Shown here piece by piece: positions 9,290 through 18,124 of a stretch of DNA of 64,000 bases (the stretch's first letter is position 1; the number at the start of each line of letters is the position of its first letter). The position numbers were made by a program, and so were the translations under genes. Below the pieces are notes generated by a model, which worked only from the letters and a program-made list of their open reading frames with translations, was not told where the DNA came from and ran no database searches. Origin of the DNA: UBA7672 sp963784415 (lineage in GTDB: Bacteria > Pseudomonadota > Alphaproteobacteria > Caulobacterales > Hyphomonadaceae); contig CAWARK010000003.1 in the NCBI GenBank assembly GCA_963784415.1, positions 106,892-170,891 of the forward strand, written 5' to 3'.

Positions 9290-10200
9290 CGCCCGACGCG
9301 AAGCGGAAGGCTGTGCGGCACGCAATGGCGTCGCACGGCGTGAGTGAGCGGCGGGCGTGCAGCCTGGCGGATCTTGACCGGTCCACCTTCCACTACCCGA
9401 AGCGCGAGGGCGGCGACGAGCCGCTGCGCAAGCGCCTGCGCGAACTCGCGGGGGAGCGGCGCCGGTTTGGTTACCGTCGCCTCGGCATCCTGCTGGCGCG
9501 CGAGGGCCTAGGGGCGAACCACAAGAAGCTCTACCGGCTCTATACAGAGGAGCGACTCACAGTGAAGCGCCGGCGCGGCCGCAAACGCGCCATGGGCACC
9601 CGGCGGCCGATGCTGTTGCCTGCTCAGGTCAACGAGCGCTGGAGCCTCGACTTTGTCTCCGATGCCCTCACAGACAGCCGCCGCTTCAGGACGCTCTGCG
9701 TGGTCGATGACTTCACCCGTGAGGCGCTGGCAGTCGTGGTGGACGTCTCCCTCTCCGGCGTGCGGGTCGCCCGCGAACTGGATCGACTGATCGAACAACG
9801 AGGAAAGCCGAAGATGATCGTCTCGGACAACGGGACCGAACTGACCAGCCACGCCATCTTCAGGTGGGCGCAGGATCAGCGGATCGAGTGGCACTACATC
9901 GCGCCGGGCAAGCCGACCCAGAATGCGTTCGTCGAAAGCTTCAATGGCCGGCTGCGCGACGAGTGCCTGAACGAGCACCTGTTCGATCGGCTCGACGACG
10001 CCCGCAGGATCATCGAGGCCTGGCGGACGGACTACAACACTGCGAGGCCGCACACGTCACTCGGCGGCTTGGCCCCGGCTGTCTTCGCGAGGCGGGCCCG
10101 ATCACCCAGGCCCGCTTCGCCTGAGCTACGCCACGGCTCCGCTCAGCGGGCCTTGATCACCACGCAACAACAGGAAAGAAAGGCGAACGGACTCTCGTAA
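9271..10200 (+). CDS. IS3-family transposase OrfB (DDE integrase catalytic domain)
   Basis: About 310 residues in the -1 frame relative to OrfA. An HTH_21 region (RRFGYRRLGILL) is followed by an rve-type DDE domain. Catalytic residues are seen in WSLDFVSD (Asp), SDNGTEL (Asp) and FVESFNGRLRDE (Glu). No stop interrupts it, so the element looks capable of transposition. The frame is open further upstream, but the biologically used product is probably OrfAB made by frameshifting near 9280. The C-terminal ~35 residues, after ARPHTSLGG, run nearly to the right repeat. Confidence 0.92.
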   Translation, partial: RLKKLLTPDAKRKAVRHAMASHGVSERRACSLADLDRSTFHYPKREGGDEPLRKRLRELAGERRRFGYRRLGILLAREGLGANHKKLYRLYTEERLTVKRRRGRKRAMGTRRPMLLPAQVNERWSLDFVSDALTDSRRFRTLCVVDDFTREALAVVVDVSLSGVRVARELDRLIEQRGKPKMIVSDNGTELTSHAIFRWAQDQRIEWHYIAPGKPTQNAFVESFNGRLRDECLNEHLFDRLDDARRIIEAWRTDYNTARPHTSLGGLAPAVFARRARSPRPASPELRHGSAQRALITTQQQERKANGLS

Positions 10201-10213
10201 TCGACGGCCCGGA

Positions 10214-10229
10214 TCAGGGGGCTGGGTCA
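10214..10229 (-). repeat. IS right terminal inverted repeat
   Basis: TCAGGGGGCTGGGTCA, the perfect reverse complement of the left end at 8962-8977. Confidence 0.9.
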
Positions 10230-10510
10230 GAGTTCTGGTTAGCCGCAAGTTGCAGCATCCAGTCCTTACCCGTCACCGCCTCCCAGTCGCGCGTAGACGG
10301 ACGCAGGGGACACAAACACATGCTCAGTTCCTTCGCCCCCCATCCCAGCGAAGGGCCGTACAGGTCGCTGACCATGAACCTTCCCTCACGATGGAGGATG
10401 GCCAAGGCAGCTGCTCGAAGCTCCCGTGCGGACTCATTGCGCGATTTACCCCGCGATGCTGTTGGGTTCTGCGGTTGTGATGTTGCGATCTGGATGGTGG
10501 TTGAGCTCAC
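10230..10510 (-). pseudogene. Short gene cut by the IS; first gene of the RT locus
   Basis: It starts with GTG at 10510, preceded by a strong AGGAGG five bases upstream, so the start is credible. About 94 residues are native before the frame enters the IS right end at 10229. The protein has a charged helical N-terminal half (KSRNESARELRAAALAIL) and no recognised domain. It does not look like the missing RT N-terminus. The likely reading is a small leading gene of the RT operon, or a separate gene, whose 3' end was lost together with the RT 5' end during IS insertion and deletion. Confidence 0.5.
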
Positions 10511-10827
10511 GGTCGCCTCCTGCTGCAGTTACGCCAGCTACGGACGCAGCCCGACAGGGGCTAGAGGGGTGGAATAAAATTCAGCCTGATGAAGCCAGCT
10601 TCAACGAGTTTCACAGCCACCTGTGCCGCCGCTAGTCGTTCGACTGCCACAGTCATCAGCGAGTTCTATGACTCACGGGCTTGGTTTCCAAGATTCGCTC
10701 TGACCCAAGCATAAAGTATCAGAAGGCCACCTCTCGCGCGCATAAGCTATCAGCGAGTCGTGCAGACCCGCACGTAGGTTGTGCGCGGGCCAAACCACGT
10801 GAGCATATCTAAGAAGTGTGATCGCGC
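10511..10827. other. Intergenic region between defence modules
   Basis: 317 bp that should contain the promoter of the leftward RT locus and the end of the leftward helical-protein gene. A hairpin-like element CCCGCACG...GTGCGCGGG lies at about 10768-10790 without a T tract. No reading frame of interest or known RNA motif was recognised. A noncoding RNA for the RT cannot be excluded. Confidence 0.35.
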
Positions 10828-13342
10828 TCAACCAATGCGCGGAATGTCGGAGACAAAGAACAACCAGCCTTGCCGCTCCAGTCGCCTTATCGCGGCTTCC
10901 GGCTCTTCTCGTTGAGTACGCGTGTGCCGCAACCGCTCCAGCTTTTCTTCAATCTCGTCCCAGATGGCTTCCAAGCGAACGCGCTGCTGCCGCTTCTCTC
11001 GGATTGGCATGGCCGCATTCCGAACCGCTGCAGACTGTTCCTTGTGATCTCCAATCAGAGTAAAGATGGCCCTCCAATCGGAGGCACCCTGTACCGCCTG
11101 CTCAAGTCGGTCGATACCACTGCTTATGAGCGAGATTTCCCTCTCGTTCATCGCGGCACCTTCGTTAAATACCTCGTCTACCGCGCGCGAGATCGCGCCG
11201 ACTGTCGAGAAGAGAGCATCCCTATGCCGCTTCAAAAGGGTCTTGTGTTCGCGTAGCGCTTTACGCACTGCCTTAAGCACTTCGATCGCCTCCATAGCGC
11301 TTTCGCGGGTCGGCGAACGTTCGAGCGCGTGAAGCGCCTCGCTCAGCCCCTCATTGTGTTGCGCAAATTCTCGTTCTGAACCGACTGCAAAAGCAGTACG
11401 CGCCTGCTTCACTGATGAAAAAGCCTGGTCAAGCCTCCCCGCCAGGGCATCAAATTTCTTCTCATCAAGAACGCTTCGCGAGCTGCGCAACCTCTCGTTC
11501 AAGCCCACCAGCTCGTCCCAAGTTGCGGCCGAGGAAGGATCAGCAGATGCTGCCGCTACCCCTGCTTCGATGTCGGAAGAGAGTTCGGCGAATACCTCTG
11601 TCGACCGCTGGTCGCGCTCAGTTGACCATCTCTTGTGTCGCGCTTGCAGTTTGAAAATGCCCGCAACGCACGATCGCACGGCCTGTTCTGCTGCAGCACG
11701 ATGAGTTGGAGGGAAGTCGTGCAGCGCAACCCATCGCTTCAGCTCGTTGGCCCGAACGAACAGCTCGTCGAACCCCGACACCGCGCTCAAACGTTTGTTC
11801 CACCTCGCAACCAGCACGTTCGTCTCACTGACGCGCTCCAACAGCAGGTCGGGCATTTGCACCCTCGTTCGAAACGCTGAGTAAAGATCGTCGAAGTTGG
11901 CCTTAAGCTCTCGTTGCGAAACTGCCGACAAGTCCTGGGTCAACCGTTGGAGTTGTCGTATTTCGCTGAGGAGTGGCGGCAGGCTGCGAGCAGCATCAAT
12001 CTCGTCCTTCAGTTCGCGGCATGAAGCCTCTATCGATGCCCGATGTTGAGGCTCGGCCTGCTCCATGCGCGTCCACTGCGCTCGCATGCGCTCGCGCATC
12101 GAATCGATACGTGCAAGTCCATCCGAGTTTGCCGTCAGATCCGTCGCCCATTGGTATGTCGGGGCGTCACGAGCCAGTTGGGCGTTTATCGCCTTGAGGC
12201 TCGAGGCGGTCGGCGCATGAGACGCGCCCTCTAATCGCGTGATCACCGTTTCGATGCCGGACAAGTGTTCGTCGAGGCGCTTCGGATTCTCTCTTCGTGC
12301 CTTGAGCAGCTCGAAGAGTGGAGACACTACTCCCCTGGCCTGTTGTACGTGGAACTGTTCCATCTTGTCGCGGCCGGGCTTGCCCTGCGCTGCCGCATTT
12401 ATTCGCTGTTGAAGGTTTCTAAGTGTATCGAAGACGGTCTTAAAATCGATTCGCTCATCGACAGTTGCACGCAACTGATTTGCCTCGCGCACATAGTCCT
12501 GAAAGACGGCTGTCGAACTCCGATATCCAACCACGTTTAGGCTGGCCCGTACTTCTGCGATCTGCTCGCTTGCCTCCTCCAAATATTCCGAGGCCTCCTC
12601 GCTGGAGCGAAGGCTCTGCTCTGCACTGGAGAGGCCAACGCGGACGCACCACGTAAGCGTCTGACCTATTTGATGGCCGGAATCCGTGCGCCGTTTCTGT
12701 TGCGCATCGCGAACGACTCCGAGGCAATGCTCGACACACTCTTGTGCGTTTGTCACCTGAGAGCTTGTTGCCCTCGTAGTTGCTATCGCGATGGCATCTC
12801 CGCAGCGTTTCAGCACTGCGTCTGCGACTTGTGCCCTGACCGGGAGAAATCCTGCCTGCCGAAGCAGACCACGCACGTTGTTCAAAGTCAGCTTGGGATC
12901 CGGCCCGTAATTACTAAGCCACTCGTAGCGATCCATACTGAGAAGAAGATGTTGCTCGTTCCGCTGTTCACTCCTGTCGAGGCGCGCAGCCAATCGGCTT
13001 CCCAATTCCAAAAGGTCGGCAGAAATCTGCGACCCGTTGAAGAGGACGTGATAAAACCATTCCTTCAGCAGGGACGCCTCAGGCTCCTGCAGTTGGTCTA
13101 GGTCATCCTTCAAGCCCCTCAGGGCCCCTTCGAGATCGACGGCAGACTCCCAGCGTCGCGACAGCAATTCTTGTGACGCCGACGCCAGCGACAGAACTTG
13201 ACGGCTGGTAATCGAGTTCGAGCTGGGTATCTTTCTGAAGCTCTTCGGCGAAATCTGCGTAGATCGGAATTGCTTCCCTGAAATCGATTCGCGATTGCGC
13301 GCTTTCGCTCAGCTCCCGTGCGCGCTGCACCAACGAATTCAT
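10828..13342 (-). CDS. Large helical / coiled-coil protein of the ubiquitin-like operon (one indel)
   Basis: After removing one extra base near 13184-13186 the locus reads about 837 residues (2515 bp = 838 codons + 1). The ATG at 13342 overlaps the E1 stop as ATGA, and the N-terminus MNSLVQRARELSESAQ then joins SASQELLSRRWES. Without repair, two frames are seen, 13342 to about 13103 and 13167 to 10828. The protein is almost wholly alpha-helical with long heptad-like stretches (LERSPTRESAMEAIEVLKAV, for example). I recognise no enzymatic motif, signal peptide or membrane segment. As the last gene of the operon it may be a scaffold, sensor or conjugation target. Function unknown. Confidence 0.7.
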
Positions 13343-14767
13343 GGCAACAACTCCGCGAAGACGGCATCTAACTGCACAAGATCGCCTCGACCAAAATAAC
13401 CTCCGCCGGCGCTGCAGGTCGCGCACTCCGTAGGCTCTTCGACGATGCGCAACACTTCAGGATTGAGTAGGTCGTAGAAGAGATACGGGCTTGGCTCTTT
13501 GAACCCCGCGAACAGGTTGTGCAGCTCAACGACTGCCAAGTTGGCAAGCACCCCATTCAAATGAACAACGGCAGGAGCCGGCATATCGAAATCGGCAATA
13601 TAGCCCCGCTTGACCGCCTCCTTTCTCTGAGCAGGCGGCGCACGTTCATAGTAAACCTCGGCGAGGTCGATTATTTTCGAACACATCAAGCATGGTCGCT
13701 TCGGTCCCGGCAGCACAACACGCACGTGACCGCAAGCCGACTTGATGGTCGTCCCGTCGAGTTCGATTAGGCTTCCCACCGAGACCTGCGGGATCAGGTA
13801 CTGCGCAGACAGGGTGTTGAGCAACATCCGAGAAGTATGATTGTCAGTCGCGGCGACGATCACATCGCAGGTCAACAGTTTCGACCACGCTGTCTTCTCC
13901 AACACGCTGAGCGCAACCTTGGTGCACCGCGCCTTGGGATTGATGCCTCGCACTTCGCGATCTGCTAGATCGACCTTGAGCAGCAATTCCTTTGCATCCG
14001 CGGCGCGCATGCCCGTTAAGCGGTTCAAATTATGCGAACTCAACGTGATCAGGGTCGATTAGTACAAACCGATCAACTCCAAGTCTCGCTAGGCCCTGTA
14101 CAACATTAGCTCCCAACCCCCCCAGTCCGACGACACCAACTTTTGCCTGGCCTAGTCGGCGCTGGCCCTCTTCGCCAAAAGCGCGCACGTGGCGCTCCAC
14201 CCACGGCTCGCTCGCTCTTTGATCGCGTGGCGCGCGTGGTGACAGGAGATCGTCGATTGCTTGCACGCGAAGATCAGTTGTGGCCTTCGCGTCCTTGACG
14301 CTGTGAAGACGCCCAACGTAGCAATTTCGTCCGAGTACTAAGCTGCCGTAGACAGATTTAGGCAGATGATCGGCAAACCATTGTGCCTTTTCGATTTCGT
14401 CTGCGTCGTCAACACTCGAAAATCCGACATGGTCGGTCGCAAACGGGTGAGAATGGATATCCACAAGTGACAAACCTAGACGCGCGCACTCTTGCAGAAC
14501 TTCAGCGAGCAACGTCTTCGTAAGTCCCACGCTGGCGATCGACTGATGCGAGTACTCGGCGTCGAGGGGCGTCACTAAGTAACACCCGAATAATTGCTCG
14601 CGCCCACCGACACGGGCCCGGCCGCACAGCAAGTAGCAAGCTCGTTCTCGCGTCAGGTCTCCTAGCAGGTAGTCCTTGATCTGGCGCCACATGCCGTATG
14701 GCAGCACCAAGTCTGCAGTCTTGGGTTTGGGATGACCGCGATTGGCTCGTGCGCGTGTCATGCTCAA
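13339..14767 (-). CDS. JAB/JAMM protease - E1 (ThiF-like) fusion (one indel)
   Basis: Removing one base near 14036-14038 gives a single 475-residue protein in which DPDHVE continues into SHNLNR, the expected E1 motif. Residues ~20-160 form a JAB (MPN+) isopeptidase domain with the JAMM set: Glu in RERACYLLCG, HSHP, and Ser/Asp in FSSVDD. Residues ~200-475 form an adenylating E1/ThiF domain with the nucleotide-binding GLGGLGAN, IDPD, HNLNR and two CxxC pairs (CLMC, CATC) likely binding zinc. The E1 would adenylate and transfer a ubiquitin-like protein and the JAB domain would process or remove it. ATGA overlaps link it to the E2 gene before and the helical protein after, so the genes are probably coupled. 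Confidence 0.82.
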
Positions 14768-15423
14768 AACTCATCTATTGTGAGCGTAGCGCGAATGACG
14801 TCCAGAAGTGTCCACAGGTTGTCGGGTTGGTTGGGGTCTGCGCTTGCCTTCCATCCAGTCGGATGAACGCAATACCAATACCAACCCTGCGCAGAGAGAT
14901 CCCCTCCATCGACGCCGATATGCACGTTGTACCGATAAATATGCGGGCCTCGGCACTGACTCGACAGATAGAAACCTTGAGGCGGCGTGTCGGGGTATGT
15001 CTTTGGAAACCAAATTAGGATGGGTGTAGTTTTTAGATCCCAGCGACGCGGCAAGCGAAACGCTGGAATGACGACAAAGCGAAATGCAGCGTCGAGTTGA
15101 ACGACCTGTCCGTAGCGCTCACCGAGCACCTCAGCCACAGATCCGACGTGAGCGGCGATGTATTGTTCGCGCCTTCCAAACGCCCCTTTGATGGTGCCCC
15201 CGGGAATCGTCTTGATATCGATTTCCTGGCCGTGAAAGCGATAGTCGGGAGGCAAACTATCTAGCGGCCGCGACTCCGACCCTTGCCTTACAATCGCGCG
15301 ACGTCCTTCTGGAATAGCGGCTCGCTTCTTGAACTCCGCCCGCAACGTCGCCGGATCGAGTTGACCGGCTTCGCGATCGAAATCCATCCGCTTGCCGTCT
15401 AGCTTCACTACTTGCTTGGCCAT
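14764..15423 (-). CDS. Ubiquitin-like domain fused to prokaryotic E2-like domain
   Basis: 219 residues from the ATG at 15423 (AAAGG upstream); the longer frame to 15546 overlaps the preceding gene and is unlikely. Residues 1-75 have beta-grasp-like spacing (VVKLDGKRMDF strand, helix LRAEFKKRA, then strands to EIDIKTIPGG), resembling prokaryotic multi-ubiquitin-type domains and ending in a Gly-Gly at 76-77. Residues 85-219 resemble a UBC-like prokaryotic E2: FVVIPAFRLP, WFPKTYPDTPPQGFYL, then GWYWYCVHPTGW with Cys185 as the best catalytic candidate. Stop and downstream start overlap as ATGA. The E2 assignment is fairly sure; the N-terminal Ubl is suggested by pattern only. Confidence 0.7.
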   Translation of the reverse strand: MAKQVVKLDGKRMDFDREAGQLDPATLRAEFKKRAAIPEGRRAIVRQGSESRPLDSLPPDYRFHGQEIDIKTIPGGTIKGAFGRREQYIAAHVGSVAEVLGERYGQVVQLDAAFRFVVIPAFRLPRRWDLKTTPILIWFPKTYPDTPPQGFYLSSQCRGPHIYRYNVHIGVDGGDLSAQGWYWYCVHPTGWKASADPNQPDNLWTLLDVIRATLTIDEF

Positions 15424-15445
15424 CTGCCAGCCTTTCGCAACAAGA

Positions 15446-17083
15446 CTATTCCAGGAAGAACCGCTGCTCTTCGGCGATAACCACGAGATTTGCGCCATCG
15501 ATGTAGCCGTCGAAACGGTTGCCACGACCGCGACCCGGCGAGGCACCGCGAACGACGATGGCCAGCTCGCCAGCTACGAAATCGTTGTCATCAATCGTTG
15601 CGCCAGCGCAGTGGTCGAGAAGTACGTCGACTCCGTTGCTCGCAAATCTGCACTTGGTCAGGCCAAGTCGACCACCGGTTCGAGCCTGGATGCCATTTTC
15701 TGTTAGCGAGAAAGTCGTATTGCTGACCTCGCACTCACCTTCCGCTCTCAAGCCAACAAGCGCACGAGTGATTTCACAATCACGGACTCTGATGGACGCG
15801 CCGCCGACGCCAGCCAGCGCCGTGCCGTTTGGAGCGGTGAGCCTGCAATTGCTTAGTTCAGCACCCTCGACTTCGGGCAACACGACGACGGAAAACGCGT
15901 TCAGTGAGGCTACTTCGATATGCAAGCGCTCAAGCGAGACGCCGTCCGCAGCGACGACGATCCCATCCTCGCCACCCACAATGACAACTTTGTCTGGGCC
16001 AGCCCCGCCCATGATCGTCAGCGGTTTATCGACAATGACGGTTTCCTCGTAGCGACCGGGGAGAACGTAAACCTCAGACCCCTCTGCGGCGCTGACGACC
16101 GCCTCATTGATCGACTGTGCTTCCGCCATTCCCTTGGGTCCGACATGGATCCTCCGCCGCCTAGGCGCCACTGAGGGTGGCGCGTTCGAGGCCGTATCGT
16201 GGCGACCCAGCCCGGCCACAACCTCCTGAAGTACCCGTTCCAACTTGGTCGCGTCGATGGCAGCGTCTACATCGTGCGCGATCTTGTTCCTTAGCGGGAC
16301 GAATTCACGAAGCGCGTCATAGAGATTTGCGTCCAAGCGGAGGACTTTCTCCCTGACGCTGGTCAAGCACGTGCCGAGACCCTGGCCTTGCGCGCTGAAT
16401 TTTGAGCGTAGAAATCGTTCAGCCCGTTGGCTGACGAGCAACACACGGCCGATGCGCTGCTCCACGCCAATACCTTGGCGAACGTGACTCATGATCGCGG
16501 CAGCTAGTTGATTGGCCGCCAGCTCCGGTTCGGCAGCCTTCTGCTCTCTGCGCGAGACGGTCTCCGCGATTTTGCGTTGGATGTCCCCCGCCAACAGAGA
16601 GATCTCTGCCCGAACTTCGGCCTCAGAACGCGGGACACGCTTCTTAGGATTCTTGGAATGAACAAACGTCGGGCATAGGTTGATAATCTGTTGGTCCGCG
16701 TAGCCGTCCGGCAGCTCGTGGGGCTGCACGTCATCGATAGCGCAACAAACCAATTTCTCCTCGGTCCTAGCGTACGATACTTCCGCGAACCAAACGTGGC
16801 GCTCTTTGCCCGACAGAGCCCCTTCTGTTGTTGCGTGTTTCGACCAGCATGCGAGGACACATCCTGCACGTTTCTTCGCTTCCTCGATCTCGTTTCGCCA
16901 TTCTTCCCCAGCGCGAATGCGCTGAATTTGAGCGATCTCACCCTGCGTTAGTCCGAGTCTCGGATCGGATGGCTTGTCGATCCAGAGTGACAAGCCATGC
17001 CCCAACAGCGCGCGCACGAGCCCGCCAAGAACTGGCTTGTCTTGGGAAGCATGACTGAGAAAGACGAAGGACATCCCCACCAC
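15446..17083 (-). CDS. TIR - HEPN-like - parallel beta-helix protein
   Basis: 545 residues; the start may be codon 1 or the ATG at codon 4. Residues 4-140 are a TIR domain (FVFLSHASQD; candidate catalytic Glu101 in WFAEVSYA), so NAD-type hydrolase activity is possible. Residues ~190-295 are helical and carry RNKIAH (265-270), the RN-x3-H pattern of HEPN folds. Residues ~312-545 are repetitive short strands of right-handed parallel beta-helix type (SINEAVVSAAEGSEVYVLPGRYEET start, Asn/Gly-rich turns). It lies 22 bp upstream of the E2 gene and probably leads the operon. The likely role is the effector or sensor of the ubiquitin-like system. Domain calls come from motifs; the combination is unusual. 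Confidence 0.78.
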   Translation of the reverse strand: MVGMSFVFLSHASQDKPVLGGLVRALLGHGLSLWIDKPSDPRLGLTQGEIAQIQRIRAGEEWRNEIEEAKKRAGCVLACWSKHATTEGALSGKERHVWFAEVSYARTEEKLVCCAIDDVQPHELPDGYADQQIINLCPTFVHSKNPKKRVPRSEAEVRAEISLLAGDIQRKIAETVSRREQKAAEPELAANQLAAAIMSHVRQGIGVEQRIGRVLLVSQRAERFLRSKFSAQGQGLGTCLTSVREKVLRLDANLYDALREFVPLRNKIAHDVDAAIDATKLERVLQEVVAGLGRHDTASNAPPSVAPRRRRIHVGPKGMAEAQSINEAVVSAAEGSEVYVLPGRYEETVIVDKPLTIMGGAGPDKVVIVGGEDGIVVAADGVSLERLHIEVASLNAFSVVVLPEVEGAELSNCRLTAPNGTALAGVGGASIRVRDCEITRALVGLRAEGECEVSNTTFSLTENGIQARTGGRLGLTKCRFASNGVDVLLDHCAGATIDDNDFVAGELAIVVRGASPGRGRGNRFDGYIDGANLVVIAEEQRFFLE

Positions 17084-17214
17084 CCCAGAGGATTAAACCG
17101 GCGATGCCCTTCACTGGCAATGGGCAATAGGTTGTTTAGGCGGCCAAAAGGATGCCCCCCAGAATGGCTACGGTCGCGTTTCCGTTCATTGTCGGACCGC
17201 GCGCACGCCGACCC

Positions 17215-18099
17215 CTAGAGACCGGCAAGCGCCGCCCGGTCGGGCCCGACGACTATTTCCATCGCGCGTGAAAATTGATCCTGATTGATTTGGTCAACCA
17301 GCGGGGCATCGATCGTTACGCGTTTCAAGTGCGATGCGCCCGCAAATCCATTCGGCAGCGCTGCGAAAGCCAGACGCGACGACATCGGCGCAACGAATCC
17401 ATGCCCCAGCCCCGTCATGGTCACCGGCGTGTCCCCAAGCACGAACGACTTACCGGCCGGCGCGTCCAGCAACATCAGGTCCATTGCCACAATCGTCTGC
17501 GTCAACTGCGGTGCCGCACTGAGCGCGATCAGCATTGGTAGACGGGGGTCCTCCGGCGCGAGACCTTCAACCTCATCGGCTTCAACCAGCAAGCCTTCAT
17601 CTCCCTTGGCTTTTAGTATGGTGTAGTCAGCCTCAGTCGCATCGGCGCCAAATCTCGCCTTCATACTTTCGCGAAATTCTGCTTCGTCTTTATGGGTTGA
17701 GACATCGGCGAAGCCCCAAGCCATCTCTTTCGCCCGCTCGAAGCCGCGCCTCATGGCGATCGGGTGCCGACACGCTGTCACGGCGAACCAAAAACAAAGC
17801 GCTTCCCACTGCACGATTGTGGGTGCAAAATTGATGGCGTGAAGGCTTTCGAACAACTGTCCGCCGATACTTTCGAACGCGGACAATCTATCTTCTACGC
17901 CGTCGCCTGGACGCCAGTACCGATCAAAATCGGTGTATAGCCAGTCCTCCGACATGACCTTCGCCGCTGACGTTTGCGCGATAGTCCCGTTTCGCAATCT
18001 CCACAGGACGCCGTTAGCGCCTTGGAAGCGTTTGATCCAAAAGCGAGGTACGTAGTGGTGGTTCGTCTTTTCAAACTTCGGCGGCGTTGCTGCGGTCAT
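17215..18099 (-). CDS. DUF4238 family protein
   Basis: 294 residues. The N-terminus has the DUF4238 signature NHHYVPRFWIKRF, followed by the usual Trp and Asp-rich region (SEDWLYTDFDRYW) and a C-terminal strand-rich half. The function of the family is not established; it recurs in mobile and defence-rich regions. The gene begins 25 bp after the stop of the upstream 557-residue HEPN-motif protein, so the two are probably co-transcribed. It ends 131 bp before the TIR gene, leaving room for a separate promoter. Confidence 0.8.
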   Translation of the reverse strand: MTAATPPKFEKTNHHYVPRFWIKRFQGANGVLWRLRNGTIAQTSAAKVMSEDWLYTDFDRYWRPGDGVEDRLSAFESIGGQLFESLHAINFAPTIVQWEALCFWFAVTACRHPIAMRRGFERAKEMAWGFADVSTHKDEAEFRESMKARFGADATEADYTILKAKGDEGLLVEADEVEGLAPEDPRLPMLIALSAAPQLTQTIVAMDLMLLDAPAGKSFVLGDTPVTMTGLGHGFVAPMSSRLAFAALPNGFAGASHLKRVTIDAPLVDQINQDQFSRAMEIVVGPDRAALAGL

Positions 18100-18124
18100 C
18101 CTGCTCTCCTGGGCGCTGCCGCAT

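Larger units (their letters stand above)
8962..10229 (+). mobile_element. IS3-family insertion sequence (IS407-like), 1268 bp
   Basis: The element is bounded by perfect 16-bp inverted repeats, TGACCCAGCCCCCTGA on the left and its reverse complement on the right. It carries OrfA and OrfB in the arrangement of IS3 elements, with an A6C slip site at the overlap. Protein features resemble the IS407 subgroup. No target-site duplication is seen (left flank TCTG, right flank GAGT), although this subgroup normally leaves a 4-bp one. This suggests an adjacent deletion or a recombination event after insertion. It separates the RT gene from its 5' region. Confidence 0.9.

Noticed and set aside
13339..14767. 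Programmed frameshift between JAB and E1 frames
   Set aside because: No slippery heptamer or structure at the junction, and similar single-base breaks occur in recR, flgA and a flagellin, so a sequence error is the simpler explanation.
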